A DNA stretch of 64,000 nt from Puccinia triticina (GCF_026914185.1 NC_070572.1:620001-684000), one strand, 5' to 3'; counted from the stretch's first letter, positions 1-10,823 are shown. The notes: generated by a model from the sequence alone, not told the origin. Program-made: numbers and translations.

Positions 1-2029
1 GTGACTTTGGCCCTGTTATTTTGTTTATCAGCCTATCAACATCCTTCCATGTATATGTGTGCACATACCTTGAAGTTGACATTTTGGGACTAAGAGACAT
101 ATGTACACACAAGTGCTAGAAATGCAAGCTTCTAGTGGATAGCTCCCACATCCAGGGATCCGGGCCGGCAGAGGAATATAGGAGCGGGTTGAATTTCAGT
201 CTCAAGGCTTCTCTAGACTCCAGTCCTCATCTGCCTATGGTTAGTTGTAGCAACATCACACAGGTTTTGTGTAATCTCCTAGACCATGTCAAGGGGTTAA
301 CGTGGAGCAGCTTATCCCAATACCACCTGCAATGACACAGGAAAGGCACAACTTTCTCCACACAACTTTTTGTGGATCATTTGAAAGTTGCATCACAATA
401 GGAAAACTGCCACATTCTACAAATCAGGGTCCTGGTTAGTGTGTCGAGGCTGAGTGAGCCAAACTTCACTCACTGGGGATTCATTAGGATGTGGCCTGCA
501 AACCATAACACATGTCAGATTTCCCTCACTTTATCCTGTGAGGTGGAGGAAGATATTGATAAATTGCCCAGATCAGAGGCATGAAACCGTAACGGTGTTG
601 AATGTTCAAAGCAGTCAATTCAACCCTGACTTATGCATGCGGACTTTCCGCTTGGTGGACTATGATGGGAAGCAACAAAATCACTCCCATTTTCTGCACC
701 AGGATTCACTTCTATGAATCAAATGAATCTTTGCAATCTGCTTCCGCATTCAAATGGTCATGATACATCATGCAATGAACCTTGGCTGCCATGAAGGCTG
801 GAACATCAACATCCCTGTGCTGAATGGTGATGACCAAGCTGTGGAGTCCCCCTGGATTATGCCATGCTGCACCAGAACCATTAAAGAAAATTTACTTTAC
901 TCAAACCAAAGAATAAAATAGCACTCATATTGGGCAGAAAATATCGCGACATTGGCACACAGTGTTTCCTTACCAGACGGATAAAATAGCTATGCAATTA
1001 GGTTTTAATTCAGTTCATCGTCAGATCAGAAGGACCCAGTCATGAGTTCAGGATGGGTGGCAAATAAATTCAAAATTGGATTGTTTTGATGTGGAATGGA
1101 TTCAACCTGAGATGAACATGTGTGGCAACTGAGCTCAGTGCTGACATTGGACTGCAATCAGACCTGGCAACTGACAAAATTACGGCCTGGCACTCTCTAG
1201 AGAGTGCAACACATTCCTCCCTGGTGTCATGTCATTTTGATGAACGTTGGGCCCACCAGACCGTTGGTTTATCGGTGGGACCACGGTTTGTGATAAGTTT
1301 TCGACCGGAGAACCCAAAAAAAAGGGAGGCGGAGATGCGGTAAGGATATGCTGGACAGTGAGAGGAGGTTTTCTCACTGGATCAGCTCAATGGCGGAAAA
1401 AGAGGGAGAGAACCAATGGGTTGATTGCTTTGAACTAGGCTATGGTTAAATAGACTATGTACATGGCATCAACTTGTGGTTTGAGAATAATAATGAATTT
1501 GAAACTTCTCAACTCAGTGTAACATGTCAAAAGGTACATTGATATCCCCATCAGAGATGCGCGCAATCTAGAGGATAAGCAGTAAACAAGGAAAGCTGAC
1601 AGTCTAATCTGAGCAGGGATCAAAGTCTACAAGATCAGTAAGAAAGAAGCATGACCATGAATAAAAGACAGACCACATAGAAAGGGGGCAACATAAGTGT
1701 TGGATAGCTTTGATCTGAAAACAAGTCCATAGAGGAGGATAAAGTAGTTGGAATGGAGGGAGAAGGGAAAGTAAAGGGGTTTTAGGGATGAGTGGAAAGA
1801 CAGAAATCCAACAGTTTGCAATTGGTTGGGCGGGGCGTCTGAGCGTGCAAAAGGGGGCGCCACAGCTTGGGACCGAGGCATGGTGGTTCACTGGTCCCCG
1901 CAGGGCAATCTGTGATCACGAGGGCACAGGGCATGGTGCAATCAGCAAGCACCATGCACAATTGGTTGGAGTGCACACCTGGAATTGCAACTTATGTAGG
2001 TCCCCAGGAAGGTCCTGGGGTCAGAGTTC
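1..2029. other. Gene-free stretch
   Basis: I see no coding region here. The open frames are short, overlap on both strands and have no recognisable motifs. The only structured piece I could find is a near-perfect 20-bp palindrome at 1189-1208, listed separately. The sequence from about 1770 to 2029 lies directly against the truncated Copia LTR and shows no match to the missing part of that LTR, so the boundary at 2030 looks like a deletion or replacement point. Confidence 0.6.
1183..1227. repeat. Palindrome-headed repeat end, copy 1
   Basis: Positions 1189-1208 read GGCACTCTCTAGAGAGTGCA, one base short of a perfect 20-bp palindrome. The same word, perfect, occurs at 13207-13226, and the match extends on both sides (GGCCT before; ACA-ATTCC after). 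Just downstream, 1214-1227 resembles the inverse of 13299-13312, so this copy may hold both ends of one small element with the middle deleted. The element class is unknown. Confidence 0.4.
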
Positions 2030-2221
2030 GGTCCAACTTGGTGAGGAAAAAGAGTTGAACCGGTACCGCGCGGCCTGACTGACTACATACAACTGCTGCG
2101 CATACACAGTGACTAGTAGACACGTGGCGAACTCTAAACTACAAGATGATTATGGTTTTGATAATGTAGATTTAGATGAGATTTTCCAAGTTTGTAATTG
2201 TGGCACCCCCAACTCCGAACA
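2030..2221 (-). repeat. Truncated 3' LTR of Copia-1
   Basis: These 192 bp align without gaps to 7494-7685. The remaining 150 bp of the LTR are absent and replaced by unrelated sequence. The LTR edge at 2221 ends in AACA, which on the element strand is the start TGTT. No target-site duplication can be checked on this side because the outer end is gone. Confidence 0.9.
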
Positions 2222-2250
2222 CCCCCCCCCCCCCCCCCACAATTGCAAAC
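2222..2250 (-). other. Poly-purine tract of Copia-1
   Basis: A run of 17 C (G on the element strand), then a short AC-containing stretch ending in TTGCAAAC, sits directly inside the 3' LTR. Copia-2 has the same arrangement at 17405-17424 (C-run followed by ATTGCAAAC). This is the expected position for plus-strand DNA priming. Confidence 0.8.
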
Positions 2251-2251
2251 T

Positions 2252-5200
2252 TCACGCCTTCATCCCGAGATTTGCCAGGGCCACTTCCATCTTGTTAGGT
2301 CCGAGATTCTTTGTGAACACATCCGCTTGCTGAGTTGAAGTGCTTGTCCATTGTATCTTGATCTTATTTTCTCTTACAAAATCATTAATGAAATAAAATG
2401 CCCGCATGAGATACCGAGTCTTCTTCTTTGATGCATTGTCCCCTGCAATCAGAACTGCCGCCTTCTTGTCGCAGAAGATATTCATTTTGATGACATGGTT
2501 GATTTATTTGAGTAAGATTGACAGACCTGCCAGTTGTTGAGCGCCATCCAACAAAGCCACATACTCTGCCGCACATGTCAAGAGCGCCACAACCGTTTGC
2601 CTCTTTGCACCCCACGCAATTGAGTTGCCTAGATGCTTGATAAAAAAACCGGAAGTCGATCTTTCATGTTCTCCTCCCCAGTTTGCGTCTGACCACAGAT
2701 CCATCGACTGCCCTTTCCCTTCTAGCGTAAGCTTCAACGTTGTTGACCGTTTCAAATATCCTACCAGAAAATCCAGTGCCTTCCAATGTTCATGAGATGG
2801 ATTTTGACTGTACCGTGCAAGCAAGTTTACTCCATAAGAAAGATCTGGACGCGTCCCTGCCGCGAGATACATCAACGACCCAAGGGTCGACCGGTATTCA
2901 GTCTGGTCTACCGGCTCTCCAGCATGGATTTCAATTGCTGCGTCTGGCAATGTGCTTCATTGCGTGAATGTTGGCCTGGGATAGTCATCTACAATCTGTT
3001 GTGCCAATTTTTCTTGATCTAGCTCCACAATTCGCCCATTCACCTTGATTTTAATACCCACTATTCCGCATATCTTGTCCGACCACTTAATCTTCATTTC
3101 CCTCGCAATCGCCGTCTTCAACTCGTCCATAAGTGTTGTACTCGAAGCAACTACTAGACCATCATCAACATGTAGCCAGATGATTATGAATTCATCTCCT
3201 CTTCTGTAAACATATAATGATTGTTCTAGCTCAGATACCATGAAACCAAGTCGCTCCATTTTATCTTTGAAGAATAACCACCAGCATCTAGCAGCTTGTC
3301 CAGTTCCATACATTGCCTTCTTTAGTTTCATGATTTTGCCTTTGAGGTTGGGCCGAATCTCTACCGGTGGTTGAACGTAGACTTCTTCATCGATTGGGCT
3401 GTACAAGTACGCTGAGCTTACGTCGAAAGTTGCCATGGGATAGTTTTGCTTGATTGCTAGGGATATGAGTAGCCTCAGTGTCACCAGGGATGCTGTTGGG
3501 GCGTAAGTTTTGTTGCAGTCGCGTCCCATGACCTGGTTAAAACATTTTGCCACATACCGCGCGCGAAAAATTTCTGGATCGCCCTCTTTCTTGCCAGGCT
3601 TTATCACAAACACCCAACAACAGCCTAATACCTTCGCCCCTTTGAACGGTTCAACTGCTTCCCAAGCATCTAGTTCGAAAAACCTATCAACTTTGTATAA
3701 TGCAGCGGTTTTCCATTGCGTCGCCTCTTGCAAACACAAGGCTGATTTGATTGTCGCTGGTAATCTCCTGTCTTGCGTCACTGGTAGGTTTGACATAGCT
3801 TCTTGTTCCGCTTTGGCATTCACTTCAGTTTGTTCTTCTCCCAATTTCAGCACGATCTGGTTCAGGATGAATTTGAGGTTGCTTTTTTTTGGCACTTTCT
3901 TCTTTATCAGCAAATTTTGAAATTCGGGAAAGATCACTGAATTCAAGTTTATTATTTGTCCGTCGCGGTTAGAGTGTAAGAGCCATCCAGCTGCTGAAAC
4001 TGGATATCCAATGAGTTGTCCCTCAATTGCTCTTGGAGACAGTTTATCGCGTTTGTCCTTAGGTACATGAACAATTGCCTGTGCTCCGAACGGTAGAGCA
4101 CATTTGGATCAATCTCTATGCCGTAGAGTGCTGTCACTGGACACGAATTCACTTTCTTATTTGGTATTTGGTTGTGGATGTGTGCGGCGAGTTTGTAAGC
4201 ATAACTCCAGTAAGGCCTAGGCATTTGTGACTCATGTAGCATTGTACAAGCCATGTCGCTGAGGGTTCTGTTTACCCTCTTGGCTTCACCATTTTGCTCG
4301 GGACTGTATGGCGGTACTGGAGCGAGTCCGACGCCAATTGGTTCAAGCAATTTCTTGAGGGAAGCGGTGTATTCCGGGGCATTATCGCATTGGATATTCT
4401 TTGGGTATTTTCCAAAGGTGTTCTTCAGGTGATTGAGCCAGGCCATGATTTTACCGAGGACTTCACTTCGTTCAACCATTACATCGCACCAGATGTACGT
4501 CGATGCGTGATCTCGCATAGTCAGAACATATCTCATGTGGGAAAGGGCCAGCAACATCTGAAACTAGAAGGTCCAAGGGGTTGTCTCGCGGTATTAAGGA
4601 GTTGCTGCCAGGAGCTTTCTTGTCAATGCTTTTTGATCTCGCGCATTGAACACAGAAAAATGACTCCCAGGTTTTTCCTTCAACTTCATCCGGGAAATGA
4701 GACTTAAGGTATTTTCTTACAGCTTCCTTGGACACATGACCAAGGCTTTGATGCCATAAGAATGGATCGAGAGAGGGGCGCTGAGTCACTTTGTTTAATT
4801 TCAATGACTGATTGAGATTGGAAAGAAACCAGCAATAGTTCCGATACAATGTGTTGAAGATTACAAGATTTGGGCTAGTCACAGTCGCCACTCTTCCTTC
4901 AAAGGTCATCTTCCAGCCTACGCTTGTCAAACGACTAACTGAGAGTATGACGCCATCGACTCCTGGACAGTAGTACACGTCATCCATTGTCACTCTGCCC
5001 TTTGTGGTTGGTATGGAGATTGTTCCCTTGAATCTAACGTTGACCGTACAGTCAGTCACTGCGAGCATGATTTTCCTGGGTTGCGCTAGTTCTTATTGGG
5101 AGATATACAAGTCAAGAGTGCCACTCACGTGAGTAGAGGCTCCTGAATCCAGTAAAATTTTACCATTGCTGACTTTGGGTACGTCAAGTTGTTGTAGTCT

Positions 5201-5444
5201 GGTGTGCTTGCTGAATTGACAATTGGGAGGCAAGTAGTTTGATCCTGGCGCATCATGCCCATCAGGGGGAGGTTCAATCACGCCTGACCCAACGTCTTCC
5301 CAAAATGCACGGCAATTGTTGTACCAGTGTCCGTCTTGTTTGCAATATTTACACTGAATCCCGTGTTTTCTGGTCAGGTAAGGACTGAGAGGAACACCAC
5401 GGTACGCTGTTGCTTTTTCGACCAATAGTTGAGACTTCTGTGGA
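2252..5444 (-). pseudogene. Copia-1 pol remnant (zinc knuckle, protease, integrase, RT, RNase H)
   Basis: Read on the minus strand from 5444 down, the pieces occur in Copia order. First comes a CCHC zinc knuckle (CKYCKQDGHWYNNC), then an aspartic protease motif (LLDSGASTHVSG). Next are a GAG-pre-integrase region (HQSLGHVS and CVQCARSK), an integrase core (CDNAPEY and QNGEAKRVNRTL), an RT with FDVSSAYLYSP and HVDDG, and an RNase H segment (WSDANWGGEHERST). Open segments are 5093-5444, 4472-5068, 3952-4557, 2957-3946, 2504-2950 and 2252-2485, so several frameshifts and stops separate them. The protein is close to Copia-2 along its length. It cannot be functional as read. Confidence 0.93.
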
Positions 5445-5450
5445 ACCGTT

Positions 5451-6170
5451 GTGGTGAGCCTCATCAAAAGCACCTTCACTCTCCGCAGGCTCCAGGAATC
5501 AACTATCAGGGCGACCAACCACTCAGGACAACAACACGGAACACCAGACACAGGACCCAGGCGCCTCAACATCAAACACTCCATCATCGCCAAATCCAGA
5601 CATGCATCAAACATCAATCCACATTGGTCATCAACTCAACAGCCCTTTCCTTGTCTCTTGGTTTCACACTAATGCACCTACTTTGGGATTAGTACTTGTC
5701 TCATCTTCATGCGCCTCATCCCTTTTGTTCATTTCTCTTACACTTCTCCTTGATTGAAGTTTTTCACTGTTTCATTTTTCCCACAACCACAAGTCAACCG
5801 CCCCCCAGATTGTCTATATAAACTGCCCCTTTGTCCACACTTTTGTCCCCCATCAGCTCATCAGACAGTAGTTGGTCAATAGTTATATAGTCTCATAGTT
5901 ACCTTATAGTCAATTACAGTAGCCATTCTGCCTTGACAATTATATCATCTTGCCTGCTCAACATCCAGTAACCATTCTGTGGGAGAGCATTACTTACTTC
6001 GCCATTTCATCACCTTACCCTGATATCTTCTTGATCTTCTGCGCCACACCTTTTCTTGAGTTTCATTACTCTATTGGTGTCCTCTACTCTTTAGCATTTC
6101 ACCCGGAGGGCAGCCTTTTCACGCACTCATCCCCTCCACAGCTATCTCTATCCCACGGAGTAGTCCCCAC
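5451..6170 (+). mobile_element. 720-bp insertion in Copia-1 gag (solo-LTR-like)
   Basis: The insertion is bounded by a 6-bp direct repeat, ACCGTT, at 5445-5450 and 6171-6176. Removing the insertion and one repeat copy (726 bp, 242 codons) rejoins the gag reading frame without a shift, which confirms the borders. It begins GTGGTGA and ends TCCCCAC, a short imperfect inverted terminus. Inside there is a plus-strand TATA-like box (TCTATATAAA, about 5813-5822) and T/C-rich sequence after it, and no credible ORF. A solo LTR of an unseen retroelement is the likeliest reading; a small non-autonomous element is the alternative. Confidence 0.75.
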
Positions 6171-7099
6171 ACCGTTAGCAGTGCGTTCTGTTGTGTCATT
6201 GGTGCTTTTGGTTGTTGATGGTACTGTTGATTATTGCGCTTGTGGGGAGGCGCATATCAACTTGGAGCATCTCTCATTGCATTGATAGTGTTGAGATCCA
6301 TTGGTGCATAAGAGTCATCAACAGTCGAGGTTGACTTGTTTGGAGATTTGCCAGAGGCCGCTTGGATTACATTCACCTTGTCACTGAACTTCACGTCGGT
6401 GGCCGCTTCTAACTTCTGACTCACTACGAATTCAAATTTTTTTGTATCAATCCCAATCGGCTCCGCAAAGCTATTCTAGAGGAGTAGTCCGCCAGCTTCT
6501 TCCCACGTGATTTTCAGCTGGGTCATCTCGTCCCAGACCTTGCTCCAATTGGCTAGACTGAGGTCTGTGCCCGCTGATCAATAATCTATGAGGTCGGCGA
6601 ATTGATTGATGACTGACAGCTTGTGTTGCCTGTCCGATCGGTCACATTGGCTTTTCAAGTGAGTGAAGATAACCCATGGATCATCCAAGCTTGATCCATC
6701 AACAATATCTAGCAGAGTCGTCTTGATTGTTGAGCGCAAAAGACACGAAATAGCCGCCTGATCTTTCGCCGAGCACAATTTGAAGTTGGCTTCAAGTTCC
6801 GTAAACGTGCCTCTATTTTCAAAAACGTATTTCAAGGTTCGGTTAATTTCACGTTCCCAAACTTTGAAATTGGCCTTGCCTTTCGCGAGTTGGGTCTTCT
6901 TTGGATTGTGCATGTAATGCAAATCAAGGGGCTTTTTATGGAAACTAACAAGGACACTGTTGATTTCTTCAAGAGGGGTTGGCTGAGCCGTTTGCCTAGT
7001 TACCAAATTATTAAGCAATTCTTCAAGTCGCTGAAACTCGGCTTTGAGTTGGTAGAAATCTTCGGCAGTGGGGCCGGTCGCCATTTCTGAGTAAGTCAA
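6171..7099 (-). pseudogene. Copia-1 gag, N-terminal and middle part
   Basis: Minus-strand frame starting at 7099 carries a Copia-type gag (UBN2-like) domain: a HYMHNPKKTQL segment, then a tryptophan-containing KVWEREINRTLKYV stretch, matching LNPRKPVLL and VWEAALDRTLRHI in Copia-2 gag. The 173-residue open part stops at 6578. Homology resumes in another segment down to about 6280 (KVNVIQAASGKS, then APMDLNTINAM), meets a TGA near 6262, and continues (YAPPHKRNNQQ) to the edge of the 720-bp insertion. It is a broken gene. Confidence 0.85.
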
Positions 7100-7330
7100 G
7101 GATGATGGGATTGGTTGGTTGTTCTTTTTGTAAGATTTTCAATTTTATTCTTTGATCCTTCTGATTGTCTCTAGTCTTTTCTGTTCTTCTATTTCTCTTT
7201 CTCTCTTCTGTTTCTCTAGCGTATTGTTTATCGCTTTCTCTTTAATTTCTTTCAATTTATTTCCTCGACCAACCATTCAATCTATGGTCTCCTGAATGTT
7301 GAGCGCGAATCCCAATGACGGAACCTGTAG

Positions 7331-7343
7331 CCGGCTTTTAACC
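7331..7343 (-). other. Primer-binding site of Copia-1
   Basis: The plus strand reads CCGGCTTTTAACC directly against the start of the LTR at 7344. This equals the anticodon arm of eukaryotic tRNA-Lys(UUU) (known yeast sequence contains CGGCTTTTAACCG), not a tRNA 3' CCA end. Copia-2 has GGCTTTTAACC at the same place (21791-21801). It fits priming by a tRNA half cut in the anticodon stem, as known for Drosophila copia with initiator tRNA-Met. Confidence 0.75.
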
Positions 7344-7685
7344 TATTAGAAGCTGGGGCACAATGTGGTCTGACAAAAAGATCCACGTCACTGATTAGCT
7401 CAGGTCCGCTCGGTATTGGTCCAACTCAGTGATTTGATTACTAACCTGACAAAAAGATCCACATCACTGATTAGCTCAGGTCCACTCGGTATTGGTCCAA
7501 CTCGGTGAGGAAAAAGAGTTGAACCGGTACTGCGCGGCCTGACTGACTACATACAACTGCTGCGCATACGCAGTGACTAGTAGACACGTGGCAAACTCTA
7601 AACTACAAGATGATTATGGTTTTGATAATGTAGATTTAGATTAGGTTTGCCAAGTTTGTAATCGTGGCACCCTCAACTCCTAACA
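7344..7685 (-). repeat. 5' LTR of Copia-1
   Basis: The 342-bp LTR starts (plus strand) TATTAGAAG and ends CCTAACA. On the element strand that is TGTTAG to CTAATA, the same termini as Copia-2. It contains a direct duplication of about 62 bp (7371-7432 and 7448-7510, both starting TGACAAAAAGATCCAC). Copia-2 LTRs carry an independent duplication of unlike sequence at the same relative place. Confidence 0.9.
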
Positions 7686-7744
7686 CTTCGACTTGCATGC
7701 CCTTGGCAAATACAGGGCGTGCGACCATTGGCAGGTGTGTGGCC

Positions 7745-7805
7745 CCACACGCCCTTTTCAAAGGGCGTGAGTGTGGGCGTGCCCCCGGGGGACGGGCGTG
7801 CATTT
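7745..7805. repeat. Hairpin cluster
   Basis: Positions 7748-7769 form a palindrome with arms CACGCCCTTT and AAAGGGCGTG. Directly after it lies a second inverted pair based on GGGCGTGC/GCACGCCC. The ORFs drawn across this region follow the repeats and are not genes. Confidence 0.5.
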
Positions 7806-7822
7806 ATCAATGCCCCTTACAT

Positions 7823-7991
7823 TGGGTGGTACCCCGGGTACCTGCCTTCCACACCTGGGTACCTCCCCCTCCGCACCCGGGTACCCCCCCCTTGCGGGTG
7901 CCGGGTGCAAGTACAAGTGTCTCAAAATCGGTGAAAATCAAGGGGGTACCCGTACCCGCAACAGGTACCCGGGTGCCATTTGCCATCTCTA
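7823..7991. repeat. GGTACCC-rich hAT-type fragment
   Basis: The stretch is made of overlapping GGGTACCC words and ends TGCCATCTCTA at 7991. That end matches the terminus (GCCATCTCTA) of the element at 61115-62005, which has an 8-bp target duplication. A matching left end is not visible, so this copy is probably truncated. It has no coding capacity. Confidence 0.55.
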
Positions 7992-8316
7992 TTCCCAATA
8001 AGACATCCAAGCCAAACCAACTGACTGGCCGCTTGATTGAATGTATTTTCTTCTGTCCAATTTTTGATTTAGGAAAAGAGAGAGGGCAGGAGCAGTGTTT
8101 TTCTGATTGCAAGGCTGCTAGATAGTCAAAGGGAATGAACGATTTGGGTGAGAATAGGGCAGATCTCAGTTGATTTCCAAGCCCAACATCTCAACGACTT
8201 TCTTAGCCAAAGTCGCAATCTCCACTTTGCCGGAATCTTCAGCCTCTGATGCACTTCCACACTCGCCGTCTACATGGGCGGCGTTGGCTGAGGATGCACC
8301 CCTGGTGCCGCCAATC

Positions 8317-8786
8317 AAGGCTGAAACGCTGCGCTGCGCTACAAAAAAGCGGTCTTTTAGCGCAGCGCAGCGGGGAACCGCTGCGCGGTCAGCCCAAAAA
8401 AGCGGTAGCGCAGCGCCAGTCCCGCTGCGCTACCGCTGAAAATAGCGGGGGCCCGATTTTTCCCCGACCCAAAAAGTGGTAGCGCAGCGGACAAGGCCGC
8501 TCCTTTCAGCGCCGCGCAGCGGCCACCAAAACAGCTGCGCTTTGCGCTGCGCTGCGCTTTTTTGGCTGGCAGCGGGGGAGCGCTACGCGGCCATGTCAAA
8601 AAGCGGTAGCGCAGCGATGGTTCCGCTGCGCTACCGCTGAAAGTAGTGGGTCCCCGCTTCTTGCCAGACCCAAAAAGCGGTAGCGCAGCGGGCGGGGCCG
8701 CTACTTTCAGCGCAGCGCAGCGGCCACCAAAACCGCTGCGCTTCACGCTGCGCTGCGCTTTTTGAAGCGCAGCGCTTTCACCCTTG
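8317..8786. mobile_element. 470-bp non-autonomous hAT-like element
   Basis: A perfect 8-bp target duplication, CGCCAATC, flanks the element (8309-8316 and 8787-8794). The left end is AAGGCTGAAACGCT and the inverse of the right end is CAAGGGTGAAAGCGCT. The inside is two diverged copies of a unit of about 190 bp rich in the words GCTGCGCTACCGCT and AGCGCAGCG, in both orientations, like the subterminal transposase sites of hAT elements. The end AAGGCTGA is also the right end of the complete hAT transposon at 47288-51300, its likely source of transposase. Confidence 0.85.
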
Positions 8787-8821
8787 CGCCAATCGTCATT
8801 CTGCACATCTCTGCTTGCCCC

Positions 8822-8991
8822 TAGTGCCAATTGGCGGGTACTAGGTACCTGTGGGTGGGTACCCGTGGAAGTATGCAGGTAAAAGCCAGTGGGTGCCGGG
8901 CGGGGTATGGGTGCGGGTGTCCATTCTGGTTCAAACTTCAGGAAGGTACCTGCACCCGCTGCGGGTACCCAGGTGCAAAGTGCCAGCTCTA
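8822..8991. repeat. GGTACC-rich 170-bp repeat
   Basis: It starts TAGTGCCAATTGGCGGG and ends with the inverse of TAGAGCTGGCACTTTGC. GGTACC/GGGTACCC words lie near both ends. Inverted relatives are at 9713-9862 and 9870-10025. No target duplication is visible. The termini suggest the same hAT-type family as 61115-62005. Confidence 0.55.
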
Positions 8992-9039
8992 TATATCTCA
9001 TTCTATCATGTGTTCATCATAAATCCCAAAAAGCTTGAG

Positions 9040-9660
9040 ATATGTTAGTCGTACACAAAAAGATACACATGCAAGTTTGTGTGACACATTCATTTGTTGC
9101 TCAAGTTTTTCACAAAATACTTGAGGTTCTGGGAAAATTCCAACAGAAAAAACCTCATGTTAATCAGGAGTTGTGTATGACTTCAGAAAATGTCCCCAAA
9201 ATCATTTGTGTACATATGGCTGAACGTTATAAACAATTTTTGAAGGGTCCACCTAAGCCCCTGTCTCTGCATGAGCACTCAGGTTGGCATCACTTGGCTC
9301 AGTGATGAAAAATGTGACACACCAGCACACATGTGTAAATTTGTGTGACACATTCTTCAGCTGCTAAATTTTGTCCCAAGGGAGTTAGAATTCTGGGACG
9401 GGTCCAGGGGAACCTCAGATTACCCAGGATTTGTGAATGAATTCAGAAAATCTCCTCAACAGGATTTCTGTACTGATGAATGAAAATCTGATACAATTAT
9501 TGAAGAATTCAGCTAATTTGCCCCTGAGATTGTGGGGCACTCATCTTGGCATGATATGGTAGGGAGATGGTCTATGTGTCACAAAAACACGCGCGCATAC
9601 ATTTGTGTGACACCATGTGTCACAGAAATCCGCACAGGTTACATGGTTGTGTGACAGTTG
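9040..9660. repeat. Old 270-bp tandem repeat
   Basis: Two to three diverged copies of a unit of about 270 bp, recognisable by repeated landmarks: TGTGTGACACATTC, then a TTCTGGGA segment, an ATTACCCAGGATT-like segment, TTCAGAAAAT, and a GCACTCA..TTGGCAT segment. A further copy lies at 11500-11790. No ORF is credible across it. Confidence 0.5.
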
Positions 9661-9712
9661 GCCCCACAGGGCCAAAGTCAAGCCGTAGTAGCAAAATCAG
9701 ACCTCCCACTAG

Positions 9713-10025
9713 AGCTGACACTTTGCACACGGGTACCCGCGGCGGGTGTGGGTACCTGCCTGAATTTTGACCTAGAATGGAAACCTGCACCCGTACCCAG
9801 CACCCGCTGTCAGTTACCTGCGTACTTCCATGGGTACCCACCCACAAGTACCTAGTACCCGCCAATGGGCACTACGGGCAAGCAGAGCTGTGTAGAATGG
9901 CAATTTTTGCGTGAATACCTGCCTGCATTTGGACCCAGACTGAACACCTGCACCTGCACCCGGCAGATACCTGCACACTTCCATGGGTACCCGCCCGTGT
10001 ACCCACCAACGGGTACTAGGGACCT
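9713..10025. repeat. Two GGTACC-rich repeats in tandem
   Basis: The segments 9713-9862 and 9870-10025 are both inverted relative to 8822-8991. Each starts near a GAGCTG or CAGAGCTG word and ends with TACTTCCATGGGTACCC and a CGCCAA or CACCAACGGGTAC segment. They look like two independent insertions of the same small element, or one insertion followed by duplication. Confidence 0.5.
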
Positions 10026-10413
10026 GCTCTACCTCCCACAGTATCACTACACTCCATCCAAAGTTTTAAACATGTGTAATAGAAACAACTTAATAATAAC
10101 TGTCAGCTTTTTTGTGTGTGCCCTGAAAAAAAAACTGTTTCAGAGAAACCTACTGGGTATGGGTTTCCAAAGAGGTCAAAAATCATGATAATTGAAATAT
10201 GAGGAACTTTGGTCAAGCTTGAGGATCAAGTAAACCTTATCATTAAATTGGCCTGGTTTTCTGCATGTTTATGGCATACATTTTCCACAGACATTGCACA
10301 ACACATTTGGTATGATTCCAGTTCTTATAAACTTCCTTTGTGGCAGACATGAAATTGCCTTCCAACCAGCATCTAACTGAGATCCAACCAAATCTATGAC
10401 TGAGTTCAGAGAT

Positions 10414-10823
10414 GGCACTTGCACACAAGTGCCAAGGAAACTCTCATGGTGAAATTTTGCACAATTTTAATAACTTTACCTCCACCTCACTTAAAAACGC
10501 AGCAGCCAGGGGCAAAAATAATTGGGCTTCTCATGCAAAAGGGGGGTAGATTGGTAGATATCAACAGGTGCATCAATATTTCAGTGATCCTGGAAGCAGT
10601 GGAAGAAAGAATTCCAAATCTGGCCTGAGAACTCCAAACTTACCAGTCAATTCTGAAATGACCATAAGGATCCCAGCAATATAATTATAAGTCACACATT
10701 TTTTCTTGTAGGATTTTCATATTCACACCTTTTCCCTGACTTTTTTTTCCAGTTTTTTTTTATTTAAATTCACATTCCTACATCACACCACGGATGTTTG
10801 CTCAGCACATGTGTGCAAGTGTC
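10414..10823. mobile_element. 410-bp MITE-like element
   Basis: The left end reads GGCACTTGCACACAAGTGC and the inverse of the right end reads GACACTTGCACACATGTGC, with the likeness running on for about 40 bp. A third related end lies at 12303-12341. It shares a 24-bp exact inverted word with the right end here (10785-10808 against 12318-12341). I could not fix a target duplication. The inside has no coding capacity. Confidence 0.5.

Larger units (their letters stand above)
2030..7685 (-). mobile_element. Copia-1: decayed Ty1/Copia retrotransposon
   Basis: A minus-strand LTR element with a complete 342-bp upstream LTR (7344-7685), a truncated downstream LTR (2030-2221), a poly-purine tract, a primer-binding site and remnants of gag, protease, integrase, reverse transcriptase and RNase H in Copia order. 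The two LTRs align over 192 bp with about 10 differences (roughly 5%), mostly transitions, so the insertion is clearly older than Copia-2. The reading frames are broken by several stops and shifts. The gag region is split by a 720-bp insertion. It is closely related in protein and LTR layout to Copia-2 at 17048-22158. Confidence 0.93.

Noticed and set aside
5950..6285. 111-codon plus-strand ORF
   Set aside because: It starts in the 720-bp insertion and ends beyond its border in Copia-1 gag antisense sequence, so it is a chance frame.
8357..9001. 214-codon minus-strand ORF
   Set aside because: It translates the GCTGCGCTACCGCT-rich hAT-like element and the GGTACC repeat; it crosses two independent insertions and has no motif.
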